NCBI GenBank assembly: GCA_964462685.1
Contig: CAYWYR010000002.1
Coordinates: 134,811 to 198,810 of the forward strand
Source of the DNA: CAYWYR01 sp964462685
GTDB lineage: Bacteria > Bacteroidota > Ignavibacteria > Kapaibacteriales > UBA2268
Direction: 5' to 3'
Length of the DNA: 64,000 bases
Part shown: positions 17,548 to 26,513 of the stretch, piece after piece
Numbering within the stretch: the stretch's first letter is position 1
How the letters are laid out: each line of letters begins with the position of its first letter
Notes under the pieces: model-generated
What the model was told of the DNA's origin: nothing
The model's input: the letters and a program-made list of their open reading frames with translations, nothing else
The model's database searches: none
Translations under genes and position numbers: made by a program

Positions 17548-19697
17548 AGTGAGATGCTCCAGTTGACGCTGCCGTTTGAGGTATTTGCCAGTACCATCCG
17601 AGCTATCTGTTTGCGACCATATCCAGGGCTGAACCAGTACTCGTCCATGAGCATTTCCGCATCGCAAGTAATAGAGGCCAATGGCTTGCCGTTCAGATAC
17701 AACTCAAGTTCGGTGTATGTTTTTCTGATTTGAATATCTGGGTGAATGTGTAGCCTTGATGTGATGTTTGCGGCTTCAGGATATTCATCTTTTATCATTA
17801 GAAGATTATCTGAGAGTACAAAAGCCCTTGTCATCCTCCTACCGAAGCCTTTGTGGCTTCCGATATAGGAGTATTCAGTATGAACTTTAGTCTCTGGTCT
17901 GGATTTGTCCTTTCTGAACCAGAACAGCTCTTCGGTTTCCTCGCCAAAAGGATTTATTTCTTTATCTTCAATCTGGGGTGTATTGTGGTACCTTGTCGTT
18001 CTGAATAGGTTTCTATAGTCGGGATGGCCAGTGTATGTATATGTTCCGGGGTCGGTAATTATCTCAGTTCTGTTTTTGTAGAGAACAAAGCTGAGATTGT
18101 CGTTATGGTTATGCCCACCCCTTCCATATAGCCCAAGACTGCTGTTTTTGATCCAGACAGATGCATAATCGTTTTTGATCCTATAGAGTCCTGATTTTGG
18201 GAAAGCATCTGAAATTACGCCGTTTTGATAAAGGTTAAAAACGTTCTTCGGCAGATTGGCTTGATAGAACAGGGAATAGATTGACTTGTTATCTGAGTAA
18301 ATATCGTAATGGCGATTCTTATCAACCCTATTGGGGGATAAATCGAGATTGATAAAACTACCAGCGTCCTCATCTCCGAAACGAGGATATTTATCTACAT
18401 CTGAAGCAATACTTACGCTATAGGAAAAGATATTGCCAAATATCTTACCGATGCCATAGGGGCGTTTGGTATCTTCTATATTTGTGTCAACATCTACAAG
18501 CCATCTTAAGAAGTCAGTTTTTGATTTTCTATCAGGAACATACGGAGTATATCCCTCGGGTAATCTAATATTGGAATTGATACTTTCTAATTCACTTTCA
18601 GCTATACACTTGTTATCGCTACTGATGGTAGATAATGCAACAAGCATCATTTCGGTAGTAAAGAGGTGGTATGCCGTAGAGCCCTCAAAATTTCCACCAT
18701 CGGAATTGAACTGCCTCTGGATTTCAAAAACAAGCTGCCTGATCGCCCATTTGTGAAGTGAATTAAATCCGGCTTTATTTGATAAGTACTTGGAAACAAT
18801 GAGGATAGAGCAAATATTCGAGAAGTAGTGATTATTGGGTTGCCCATCGGCATATTCTATATTCTGTGTCATCAACCCGAGATGCTCATAGCACATCTGC
18901 TCTATGCATAAATGAAATGTGCTATCGAAATGTTTGGATGTATCGGGGTCTGAGCCCCTGAAGAAATCATAGGCAATGAGTATGTTTACCATCCTGATAC
19001 CTACATCCATAGCTGATGACCACTGCACACCCATCAATGGCGGGCAGCATGCACGGAAATCATAAACCTGGGATTTGAACTCACTTATATACTTTTCGGC
19101 TTTATTGTTATCATAATCTTTTATGGAATGATAAGCGAGAGCTAAAACAGGCAGGTGCTGCATCCTTCCTAATTCCCAGGGCTGCTTTATATCTACCCCT
19201 GGGGCTGGTGAAGGCTTTATACTATTGCCGTGCATATCTAGCTCCCATACATATCCAGATATTATATCCTTATTCCAGCTTATAGGCTTATAATAGGACT
19301 GTATCTTGTTACGGAGAGTTTCAGACTCTTGGCTAACCACAAATGGAACCAGTGGCGATACAGAAGGGTAGGAAAACCCTTCAAAGCCAGGGGCCCTAGT
19401 AGAATATGCGAATTCAAGTTCTCCACTTCCTAAAAGGTTGAACCTGTGTTCAACTATCTCATCGGCTCGATCGATGAGACGCTCTTTGTCGGCTTCGGTA
19501 AGTTTGCTAATATTTGGCAGTGTGAAAACTGTGCCAAGCCCTTTAGGCTTATCTAAGTTAATATATGTACTACGGGATATCGCAACGAACTCGGCAGTTT
19601 TTCTTGTGAAACCAGTAAGTTTCTTAAACCCTTTTTTCAAAAGGATGTTCGGTGGAGTCAGTTTAGCCTGATGATATAGTACAGTTGCTTTTGCCAT
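17544..19697 (-). CDS. Heparinase II/III family polysaccharide lyase-like protein
   Basis: 717 residues. The N-terminal half is an alpha-helical toroid-like region with NNHYFSNICS and the Gly-rich DGGNFEGSTAYHLFTTEM segment typical of the family; the C-terminal half is a beta-rich domain with GRGGHNHNDNLSFVLY and TRYHNTPQIEDKEINPFGE, both strong family hallmarks that contain the conserved His and Asn residues. Such proteins cleave acidic polysaccharides, but in surface-glycan clusters several have unclear activity and may act in polysaccharide maturation. No signal peptide is visible, so a cytosolic or export-independent role is possible. Start is the ATG at 19695-19697. The stop overlaps the probable CTG start of the flippase, tying this protein to glycan export. 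Confidence 0.88.
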   Translation of the reverse strand: MAKATVLYHQAKLTPPNILLKKGFKKLTGFTRKTAEFVAISRSTYINLDKPKGLGTVFTLPNISKLTEADKERLIDRADEIVEHRFNLLGSGELEFAYSTRAPGFEGFSYPSVSPLVPFVVSQESETLRNKIQSYYKPISWNKDIISGYVWELDMHGNSIKPSPAPGVDIKQPWELGRMQHLPVLALAYHSIKDYDNNKAEKYISEFKSQVYDFRACCPPLMGVQWSSAMDVGIRMVNILIAYDFFRGSDPDTSKHFDSTFHLCIEQMCYEHLGLMTQNIEYADGQPNNHYFSNICSILIVSKYLSNKAGFNSLHKWAIRQLVFEIQRQFNSDGGNFEGSTAYHLFTTEMMLVALSTISSDNKCIAESELESINSNIRLPEGYTPYVPDRKSKTDFLRWLVDVDTNIEDTKRPYGIGKIFGNIFSYSVSIASDVDKYPRFGDEDAGSFINLDLSPNRVDKNRHYDIYSDNKSIYSLFYQANLPKNVFNLYQNGVISDAFPKSGLYRIKNDYASVWIKNSSLGLYGRGGHNHNDNLSFVLYKNRTEIITDPGTYTYTGHPDYRNLFRTTRYHNTPQIEDKEINPFGEETEELFWFRKDKSRPETKVHTEYSYIGSHKGFGRRMTRAFVLSDNLLMIKDEYPEAANITSRLHIHPDIQIRKTYTELELYLNGKPLASITCDAEMLMDEYWFSPGYGRKQIARMVLANTSNGSVNWSISL

Positions 19698-19751
19698 AAG
19701 GGCAAGATACGAATATGATTGAATTGTGTAACAACCGAGGCGATATAACGA

Positions 19752-19783
19752 GAAAAGCCCGCTGAAAAAATATACAGCAGGCT
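19752..19783 (-). terminator. Terminator after the OlsF-like gene
   Basis: On the minus strand AGCCTGCTG (19783-19775) pairs with CAGCGGGCT (19764-19756) apart from one G-T wobble, followed by TTTT. It separates the OlsF-like gene from the heparinase gene. Confidence 0.7.
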
Positions 19784-19844
19784 CGTCGCTAAAATTGTAG
19801 ATTTATTATAAGTGCTTGATATTACTGAACTTATCGATTGATTC

Positions 19845-21632
19845 TTAAAGAATCGTCTTGATGTTTTTCTCTACGGCGTTTTCGATACCAGTTGAGCGCC
19901 TGTTCAAGCTTTTTTGGAGTGTCATATATCTTGATTTGAATTCCGGTTTCATCTGCCATGTATCAACAAGTACAAAACAATCAACCGCATTGTTGAACCC
20001 GGTATTGATAGTATAGCTCAGATATTTTACACCGCCGTAGTGGCATACATCTGAATATTTTCTGAGTAGTACGGGTACTGTAAGTGAGAAATTACGAAGT
20101 GCCGTTTTCATATTTCGGTAATCTTCTTCGTAATCTTTTCCGCTAAGTATGTTTTTAGCGCTATCGATATAGCTTTGTGGCAGAGTCACTTCATTTACCG
20201 GGGAAACCATAGTATCGTCACCGGAATACCATTTTTTATAGTATTCGATAATGATCGCTTTAGCTTCATCTGGATATTTATCAGAAATTGACACCGCTCC
20301 GAAAAGATACCTCGTATTCTCTACTTCTCTCAAATATGCGCCGATGCCCTGCCAAAGATAATCGAGTGCCGAACTACCCCAGTATTTGGGCTGAACGAAG
20401 CTTCTGCCAAGCTCTACGGCTTGTTCAATATAGGGATTGAAACTACTATTGAGTGTGTAAAGGCCGGAATTGTAGAGTTTTTGTGTGCCATACTTTCTGA
20501 TAATATCTCTAGTAACGCCTATTCTGTATGAACCTACTATCTCGAGATCGTTGTCATCCCAGAGAACGATATGGTCATAATACCTATCGTATTTATCGGT
20601 ATCTGCTTTTTTACCTGTTCCCTCGCCTACTTTTCTGTAAGTATGCTCCCTAACCCTGGAAATCTCTCGAAGAACATTTTTAGCTGAGTCGTATCTGACC
20701 ATATAGATGCTTTTACCATCTTTTGTTTTGCCAATATCGGCACTCATCATCAGTTCGCGCTTAATTACTTGCTTATCAACAGGGTGGATTATGGTTTTTT
20801 CGGTTTTGAATATACCTCTTCTGCCTGAGCCTATATCGTAAAGATGCTTTTTGAGAAGTTTAGCGTAGTGATCTTTGGTTAATGACTTACCGAAAGCATT
20901 ATATGGAATGGGATCGCCGCAGGTAAGTTTGATTTCTTTGTTTTTGCCGGCAAAAATCTCTCGAGATAAAAGAAAAGTACCTATCTCTTTTTTGATAAGA
21001 GCAAGCCCGTAGAACATACTGCTGTTTCTACCACTGATGTGGACAGGCAGTACAGGCGCTTCCATATCCATTGATAGTGATATTGCGCCGCGTGACCATT
21101 TACGGTCTATAATACCTTTAGGTGTTAGCCTTGATACTTCCCCTGAAGGGAAAAGGATAACTACTCCCTCGTTCTTGAGCTGTTTTTTGATCTCCAGCAT
21201 ATTTCTCTTCTGGCTGGAAGCCGAGTAAAGATCAACGGGGAGGAAGCTTTCCTTGATGTTGTCAAGGTGCATAAGCATATCGTTTACAACGATTTTTACG
21301 TCCTTTCTGACTTCAAGGATAGCACGTAGGATAGCCAGACCGTCCAGACCGCCGAGTGGATGATTAGCGACTATGATGAGCCTACCTTGATCAGGTATCC
21401 TGGCTCTATCCCTTACCGATAGGTAGTAGTTAAAGTCCAGGCTTTCGAAAAGCTCATCAATAAAATCAGAGGAATATTTGTCATTGCTTTGTGCTAGGAA
21501 CTCATTTATCTGTTTTTCTTTGAAAGCTTTCGATAGTAGAGAGTATAGCGGGTTGATAAGAAACTTGGGTAGTTTTTCGTTAACCTGCGGTGCTTTCTCG
21601 GAAATGAGATCTTTTACGCTAATTCTATCCAT
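19845..21632 (-). CDS. olsF: OlsF-like bifunctional acyltransferase (aminolipid synthesis)
   Basis: 595 residues with two acyltransferase halves. The N-terminal half (about 75-270) is a PlsC-type O-acyltransferase; NHPLGGLDG stands in for the NHxxxxD motif, and a FPSGEVSR segment follows. The C-terminal half (about 300-560) resembles OlsB-type GNAT N-acyltransferases (REISRVREHTYRKVGEGTG, IVGSYRIG, ELGRSFVQPKYWGS). In OlsF the C-terminal domain makes the lyso-aminolipid and the N-terminal domain adds the second acyl chain, giving ornithine or related membrane lipids. The length is close to known OlsF proteins. The amino-acid headgroup (ornithine or glycine) cannot be read from sequence. It stands alone between a terminator and a divergent promoter region. 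Confidence 0.78.
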   Translation of the reverse strand: MDRISVKDLISEKAPQVNEKLPKFLINPLYSLLSKAFKEKQINEFLAQSNDKYSSDFIDELFESLDFNYYLSVRDRARIPDQGRLIIVANHPLGGLDGLAILRAILEVRKDVKIVVNDMLMHLDNIKESFLPVDLYSASSQKRNMLEIKKQLKNEGVVILFPSGEVSRLTPKGIIDRKWSRGAISLSMDMEAPVLPVHISGRNSSMFYGLALIKKEIGTFLLSREIFAGKNKEIKLTCGDPIPYNAFGKSLTKDHYAKLLKKHLYDIGSGRRGIFKTEKTIIHPVDKQVIKRELMMSADIGKTKDGKSIYMVRYDSAKNVLREISRVREHTYRKVGEGTGKKADTDKYDRYYDHIVLWDDNDLEIVGSYRIGVTRDIIRKYGTQKLYNSGLYTLNSSFNPYIEQAVELGRSFVQPKYWGSSALDYLWQGIGAYLREVENTRYLFGAVSISDKYPDEAKAIIIEYYKKWYSGDDTMVSPVNEVTLPQSYIDSAKNILSGKDYEEDYRNMKTALRNFSLTVPVLLRKYSDVCHYGGVKYLSYTINTGFNNAVDCFVLVDTWQMKPEFKSRYMTLQKSLNRRSTGIENAVEKNIKTIL

Positions 21633-21770
21633 GGAATCCTCATAATTTATAAGTGCAATTTATATAAGAATTATTAGTTTTATGTTAAGTTGGTTTATCA
21701 ACTATTGTAAAGATTCGGCAAAATACGCATTTTGGAATTAAAATTATCAACACTTATATAAATGGATGTT

Positions 21771-22217
21771 ATGAAAACCGTTGTTCTATTTTTTACTCTG
21801 CTAACATTTTACGGATGTTCCGAAGACAGCCAAGAACCTAATACAGAATACGCAAATCAGGATACATTAGTGACGGGAGAGGACGGGAACGGTGTTGTAC
21901 CGACAGTTGATACACTTTATTTCGCTGATATTGCGAACTCATCTGTAAGCGAATATATCTATGCCGGGAATATCCAATTCGCCTCAACTGTGCTTGATAG
22001 GATATCTGAGCCGGAACAATATTATATAAAAGCTTGGTTTGCCAGGTTCGTTCCTGATATAATAGCAGCCAACCCGAATAATGAAGAAAAGGTAAACGAG
22101 TTTTTGAATAAGTCTTTCCAAGAAGCACATGACATGGCGAAAGGGATAGCAGAAGAACAAGGTATATCTGCGGATGAACTTAAAGAGCAGTTTGAAAAGC
22201 TTAATAACCGACAATAA
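21771..22217 (+). CDS. Small lipoprotein of unknown function
   Basis: 149 residues from the ATG at 21771; an in-frame ATG nine bases earlier is also possible. The N-terminus KTVVLFFTLLTFYGC is a lipoprotein signal with Cys as the acylated residue, followed by an acidic, low-complexity linker (SEDSQEPNTEY...). The C-terminal third is charged and probably alpha-helical (NNEEKVNEFLNKSFQEAHDMAKGIAEEQG). I do not recognise a domain. It is divergent from the OlsF-like gene and 12 nt before the next gene, so the two are probably co-transcribed. Confidence 0.75.
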   Translation: MKTVVLFFTLLTFYGCSEDSQEPNTEYANQDTLVTGEDGNGVVPTVDTLYFADIANSSVSEYIYAGNIQFASTVLDRISEPEQYYIKAWFARFVPDIIAANPNNEEKVNEFLNKSFQEAHDMAKGIAEEQGISADELKEQFEKLNNRQ

Positions 22218-22229
22218 ATCTGTAAAATT

Positions 22230-22631
22230 ATGATAAGAAGAACAGTATTAAAAGATATTCCAGAGGGTGCCCGAGAACTTAGTGAGAGAAAGGGAAATAT
22301 TCTATATCAACTGCTATATTACGTTTCTGTAATAGCAATAGCGATAGGTTTTATCTTTCTTATGGTCGAGTGGTTCGGGATTGAAGATGAAAATTATGGT
22401 TTATTACCCTTAGGAATGATAATAGGCATGAATCTACATCACATCAAGTTTAAGCGTGTGTTCAAAGATAGTGAGAACTATTATGTATCGGATAGATGGA
22501 ACCTACAACACAGAGTACCTATTGAACGAAAGGTTATTATCGAGGATGTTAAGATTTTCAATCGAGTAAAGAAGTTTACCTTCCGTAACTATGAGGAAAA
22601 GAGTGTTGTCGTGTTTTTCTATCAGGCTTGA
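22230..22631 (+). CDS. Small two-helix membrane protein of unknown function
   Basis: 133 residues. Two hydrophobic helices (about 26-48 and 57-72) are followed by a charged cytoplasmic-looking tail rich in Lys, Arg and Val strands (KRVFKDSENYYVSDRWNL...). No family is recognised. It follows the lipoprotein gene at 21771 by 12 nt. Its stop is 58 nt from the converging mscS-type gene. Confidence 0.65.
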   Translation: MIRRTVLKDIPEGARELSERKGNILYQLLYYVSVIAIAIGFIFLMVEWFGIEDENYGLLPLGMIIGMNLHHIKFKRVFKDSENYYVSDRWNLQHRVPIERKVIIEDVKIFNRVKKFTFRNYEEKSVVVFFYQA

Positions 22632-22689
22632 GTATTGATTGCGATAGATAGCAATATGGGTTGAAGTGGGTTATGATTATAGCAATTAT

Positions 22690-24579
22690 TTAGCTATTAT
22701 CATCTGTCGATATTCTTTTTTCTCCGTTGTGAGTGTAGGTGCTGTAGGTATTGCTATTGCTGCTTTCAGAATTGCCGGAAGTCTCCAGTTCATTCATGAA
22801 CATTATTCTTTCTCGAGATAGATTATCCGATTTGTTTTCCCCTATATATTTAGCCAGTTGCTCTCTTATACGGCAGTGGAGCTCCCAAGCTTTTGTAGGG
22901 GTTTTGGCAGAGCATTTGAATCTGAGCTTAATATGCTCTTCGGCGCATTCTGTGACCAGTACTTCGGCTGGTTCCTCGCCGTCATAGTCATCATCTGCTT
23001 TTAACAGCTCTTCGAACTTTTCTCTTATATCTTGTACATTGGCCTTATAATCAAGATAAAGATATATAGGCTTTATAAGGTGCGGATCGTTTTTGGACCA
23101 GTTTTCAAAGGGCTTGGATATGAAGTATTTTAGTGGTACGATTACCCTTCGGTGATCCCATGTATCAACGGTCAAATAGGTAAATCTGATTTCTTCTATA
23201 GTACCCCAGTTGCCTTCATACATTACGGTATCGCCTATCCTTACGGGTTTAGTGATGGCTATCTGCATTCCGGCTACGATATTACCGAGTGTGCCTTGAG
23301 CGGCAATACCGAGAATAACGGTAGCAAGCCCAGCGGAAGCAAGTAGTGAAACACCGAGATTCTGCAGGGTCTCGAACTGTGATAGAATAATACCGATTCC
23401 AATCAGTACCACGATAAACATGATTACTTTTCTGGCTACTGAGATATGAGTAAGCAGCCTTCTTGATTCATGGTTTTCTTCATCAGAAACATCATTTACC
23501 TGTCTTTCCTGAATGCGGTTCATTATATAATCTATTGAACGCATAAGTAGCCATATTACGCAACCGATAACTATAACCAGCATTAGAGAATAGAAAATAG
23601 GTGAATATTTACCAGAGATAGAAAGCAGATTATCTGTTACTAAATAAAATGTAAGAACAGAAACGGCAAGTGCTATTGGTGTAGATATTTTGGATGAAAT
23701 CTCGCTTACCCAAAGCTCATCGCTTCGGCCAACTGTTCTCAGCATCAGTAGTTTGATGCCTTTATATATGAGTATGCAGAGAAACGCAAGAACGATTAGT
23801 CCGATCATTTTCCAGGTCTGTATGCCCAAAAGCTCATATTCCATCCATCCCGGCACCCGTTTTTCAAGGCTGCTGGGGCCATAGTCCTGATAGAGTTTCT
23901 CGATATTTTCAACTGTATTCGCCGAGATAAGCCATATTGGTGCGGCATCGCCAACCCGATATCTTTCTACCCGCAGCGGATATGATATGCCATCGACTGA
24001 TAATGAGCCGAATTTTATGCTTCTCCGGGGCATACCAGCAAGCTGTTTCGCTGTTGCACCTGGGTTATCGATTTGGCCGTCCGGCCTATCAGGTAATGCA
24101 TCCCACGCTATATTTACCCTCTTATCCATAATATAGAAAAGTTTGTGGGCTAGCATAGCTGCTGTATCCAAAGTTATATTTCCTGAAAGCCTATTGAGGT
24201 TCAGGGCGTAAGCCGCAGCTTTGAAATTTGTATCAAGGGCAGAAAGATAGAAATGCTCTAAAGCTGCCTGAGGTGTTTCAAGATTTAGATATTCAATATC
24301 TTCATCTATACCCGTATTTAGTTTCTCAGTACTGAAATATGCTTTATTATAATCGCCGAGGTAGGAGGAAGAAGTACCAGAGAAGTCCTTTTTATCGATC
24401 AAAATACTGTCGGCTGGTTCTTCGTTGTTACCTTTATTCTTAAAGGTGCTGTCGATCGTAGAATCTTGTTTAGAAAATGATTCATCCCTGTTTGCCATAC
24501 TGTCATTCTGTGCTATTGCAGAAGGCGAGAGAAAAGAAAGTAGAATAAGTATTGGGAGAAAGAATCTCACTATAAACAT
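22690..24579 (-). CDS. MscS-family mechanosensitive channel with long N-terminal domain
   Basis: 629 residues. A signal peptide (1-23) is followed by a periplasmic region of about 200 residues, then four or so membrane helices (about 250-430), and the MscS pore/beta domain. The pore helix is visible as SLLASAGLATVILGIAAQGTLGNIVAGMQI, followed by TKPVRIGDTV and the beta-domain VTVDTWDHRRVIVPL-type strand. Such channels open under membrane tension and release solutes on osmotic down-shock. The extended periplasmic region puts it with the larger MscK/YnaI-like group. The C-terminus carries a polar tail. A perfect 15-bp hairpin ends 3 nt before its ATG (24577-24579). Confidence 0.92.
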   Translation of the reverse strand: MFIVRFFLPILILLSFLSPSAIAQNDSMANRDESFSKQDSTIDSTFKNKGNNEEPADSILIDKKDFSGTSSSYLGDYNKAYFSTEKLNTGIDEDIEYLNLETPQAALEHFYLSALDTNFKAAAYALNLNRLSGNITLDTAAMLAHKLFYIMDKRVNIAWDALPDRPDGQIDNPGATAKQLAGMPRRSIKFGSLSVDGISYPLRVERYRVGDAAPIWLISANTVENIEKLYQDYGPSSLEKRVPGWMEYELLGIQTWKMIGLIVLAFLCILIYKGIKLLMLRTVGRSDELWVSEISSKISTPIALAVSVLTFYLVTDNLLSISGKYSPIFYSLMLVIVIGCVIWLLMRSIDYIMNRIQERQVNDVSDEENHESRRLLTHISVARKVIMFIVVLIGIGIILSQFETLQNLGVSLLASAGLATVILGIAAQGTLGNIVAGMQIAITKPVRIGDTVMYEGNWGTIEEIRFTYLTVDTWDHRRVIVPLKYFISKPFENWSKNDPHLIKPIYLYLDYKANVQDIREKFEELLKADDDYDGEEPAEVLVTECAEEHIKLRFKCSAKTPTKAWELHCRIREQLAKYIGENKSDNLSRERIMFMNELETSGNSESSNSNTYSTYTHNGEKRISTDDNS

Positions 24580-24582
24580 AAT

Positions 24583-24616
24583 GTTCGGTTTAGTATTTAA
24601 TAATACTAAACCGAAC
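24583..24616 (-). promoter_or_regulatory. Perfect 15-bp hairpin abutting the mscS-type start codon
   Basis: GTTCGGTTTAGTATT (24583-24597) and AATACTAAACCGAAC (24602-24616) are perfect reverse complements with a 4-nt loop. In the minus-strand transcript the hairpin lies 27 nt after the phoX-like stop and 3 nt before the mscS ATG, with no U-tract. It would cover the ribosome-binding region. It could be a translation-control element or a terminator that has lost its U-run. Confidence 0.6.
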
Positions 24617-24643
24617 GATTAAAAATAATTATATTTTTATTAG

Positions 24644-26092
24644 TTACTGAATTAGCTTACTAAAGCCAGTAATTACTACTGTATGTGAACGGTTAAACGG
24701 CTCAGGGTTGGTTTTGTCGGGGTCTTGGATATTTACAAAAAAGCTGCTCCCGTCAGGTGAGAAGTATCCCCCGGTTGTTTCGCAGCCACGAGGGGCTACA
24801 TAGAGCCTGTTCAGATCGTTGAGTGAGGGCTCTTTGATTGCAAGATCAATGAAAAATATCTCGTTATAGACTTCATCCGTATTGCTTGCTGGATTGCCTG
24901 ACCTACCGAGAGATGTTTCGATAATATCCTCATGGACTACAAGATAAGTACGCCCGTTCCAAGTAACTTGAGTAAGTCCATCGGGATTGCTAAAGCTTAT
25001 ACCTTTTTTGGTATCGATACCACCGTTGATATAAACACTCATCTCATCTGTATCTGTATCAAAAAGAAGTACCCTACCGTAAGGGTCGCTGTATCTGCCT
25101 TTTTTATCGGTTTTGTATTCATCCATGTGCATGGCGGGTACTCCGCCCATTATCATATACTTCTTCCACTTTGTCTCATCTCGGCCTGTCTCGGTGATAT
25201 ATAGTTTGCTGCCTACTCCTTCAACCCATTCCAGCCTATTGAAGAGTGAGGCCCCCAGAGATACCGCTACTTCTCTTGCATTGACCATACTTTCAAAATC
25301 CATTGGCATTTTGATCCAGTAAGGTTTTTTACCGTTTCCGTCATTATAGGCGTAAAGCTGGCCTTCTGTAAGATCGCCTGCGGTATCAGCGATAAACTTG
25401 AACCAGACAGCAGGGCTGTTGTCGTCGGTTAGGTAAACTGTTTTCTTATCTGGCATTACTATAGCGTCTTCATGGGCATAGCGGCCCATCTGCCAAAGTT
25501 TATTCATAGCTTTGCCCGACTCGGGATCTACTTCAACCATCCATCCGAAGTTTTTCCATTTGGATCTACCTAGATATTCGGTGGTATCGGTTATCCACTG
25601 GCCAGAGTTGTTTAGTTTCTCATTGTTATCGGCATCCCATTCTTCGGCTGTGAGTATTGTTCCCATTGGGGTAAGAGAGCCGCCGCAGTTGTTTATCGTT
25701 CCGCCTACGGGTGAAAAATCCACTGCTCTGAAAGGTGATGTCACATTCCATTTCCCTTCTGATCTTTCTACATCAAATAGTGTACCGCCCCCGCCATCAC
25801 CAATAAGTCGATCGAACATCCTATCTTCGTGGCCAACATATAGTGTGCCTTTGTCGTCGCTCTGGGGGATCATTACAAGAAAGTCATGTCTCCCCTTGCT
25901 TGGAGCGTGGCCGCCGCCTGGAAGGACTACTGAATCAGTAGTTTCGGAAAAAAGGATTTCGTAATCAAAACCTTCGGGTAATAATAGATCAACATTCGGA
26001 TAAACCGGGCTTAGTTTACCAAAAAGATTTTGTGAGTAAGTTTTATCAATCCCTATCAGCAATACCAAGAAGAGAAGTGAGAGGCTTTTCAT
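24644..26092 (-). CDS. PhoX-like (DUF839) secreted phosphatase-family protein
   Basis: 482 residues with a Sec signal peptide (1-20, ending TYSQ). The segment NNCGGSLTPMGTILTAEEWDAD is the PhoX/DUF839 hallmark in which a cysteine and acidic residues help hold the Fe/Ca cofactor; other family segments include GHEDRMFDR, YAHEDAIV and VYLTDDNSPAVWFKF. PhoX proteins are calcium-dependent, beta-propeller alkaline phosphatases in the periplasm. Many DUF839 members, however, lack proven activity. No T9SS tail is visible. Exported by Sec, not by an obvious Tat twin-arginine signal as in classical PhoX. It is upstream of the mscS-type gene on the same strand. Confidence 0.82.
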   Translation of the reverse strand: MKSLSLLFLVLLIGIDKTYSQNLFGKLSPVYPNVDLLLPEGFDYEILFSETTDSVVLPGGGHAPSKGRHDFLVMIPQSDDKGTLYVGHEDRMFDRLIGDGGGGTLFDVERSEGKWNVTSPFRAVDFSPVGGTINNCGGSLTPMGTILTAEEWDADNNEKLNNSGQWITDTTEYLGRSKWKNFGWMVEVDPESGKAMNKLWQMGRYAHEDAIVMPDKKTVYLTDDNSPAVWFKFIADTAGDLTEGQLYAYNDGNGKKPYWIKMPMDFESMVNAREVAVSLGASLFNRLEWVEGVGSKLYITETGRDETKWKKYMIMGGVPAMHMDEYKTDKKGRYSDPYGRVLLFDTDTDEMSVYINGGIDTKKGISFSNPDGLTQVTWNGRTYLVVHEDIIETSLGRSGNPASNTDEVYNEIFFIDLAIKEPSLNDLNRLYVAPRGCETTGGYFSPDGSSFFVNIQDPDKTNPEPFNRSHTVVITGFSKLIQ

Positions 26093-26123
26093 TTTGTTAT
26101 TTACCTATGATTATAAAAAGAGG

Positions 26124-26507
26124 TTATTCGGTTAAGTCGCCGATAGTTTCCATTGTGAAACCATGTCTTTTCGGGCGACCGCTGTTATCCACATGAACAA
26201 GTACGATTTTTTCTATACGGATGATAACGGTTTCGGTATCTTTTATCCTTACTTCTGATCGTAGTGTGAGAGAAGTACCACCAACGCCTATAACCTCGCA
26301 TCCTATCTCTACTATATCGCCGCTGTATGCAGGGTTGATAAAGTCTATCTCGGACATATATTTTGTTACTACATGGTTCGATCTGAATTTACACATAGCG
26401 AATACCGCAGCCTCTTCATCAATCCACTTTAGAAGTTGCCCCCCGAAGAGAGTATTGGAGGGATTAAGATCGGGTGGTTTTACAAGTTTTCTGGTTTTAT
26501 ATATCAT
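26124..26507 (-). CDS. Acyl-CoA thioesterase (hotdog fold)
   Basis: 127 residues, a single hotdog domain. The N-terminal DLNPSNTLFGGQLLKWIDEEAAVFA is the YkhA/YciA-type acyl-CoA hydrolase signature, with the catalytic Asn and Asp of the helix region (N17 and D30 by position); VVTKYMSEIDFINPAYSGDIVEI follows, typical of the family. It releases CoA from fatty acyl-CoA in the cytosol. It begins 6 nt after the hslO stop codon, so the two are probably co-transcribed, though their functions do not obviously connect. Confidence 0.92.
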   Translation of the reverse strand: MIYKTRKLVKPPDLNPSNTLFGGQLLKWIDEEAAVFAMCKFRSNHVVTKYMSEIDFINPAYSGDIVEIGCEVIGVGGTSLTLRSEVRIKDTETVIIRIEKIVLVHVDNSGRPKRHGFTMETIGDLTE

Positions 26508-26513
26508 TTTTAT

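Noticed and set aside
25512..25964. 150-codon plus-strand ORF opposite the phoX-like gene
   Set aside because: Shadow frame; proline/serine-rich composition arises from the codons of the opposite gene.
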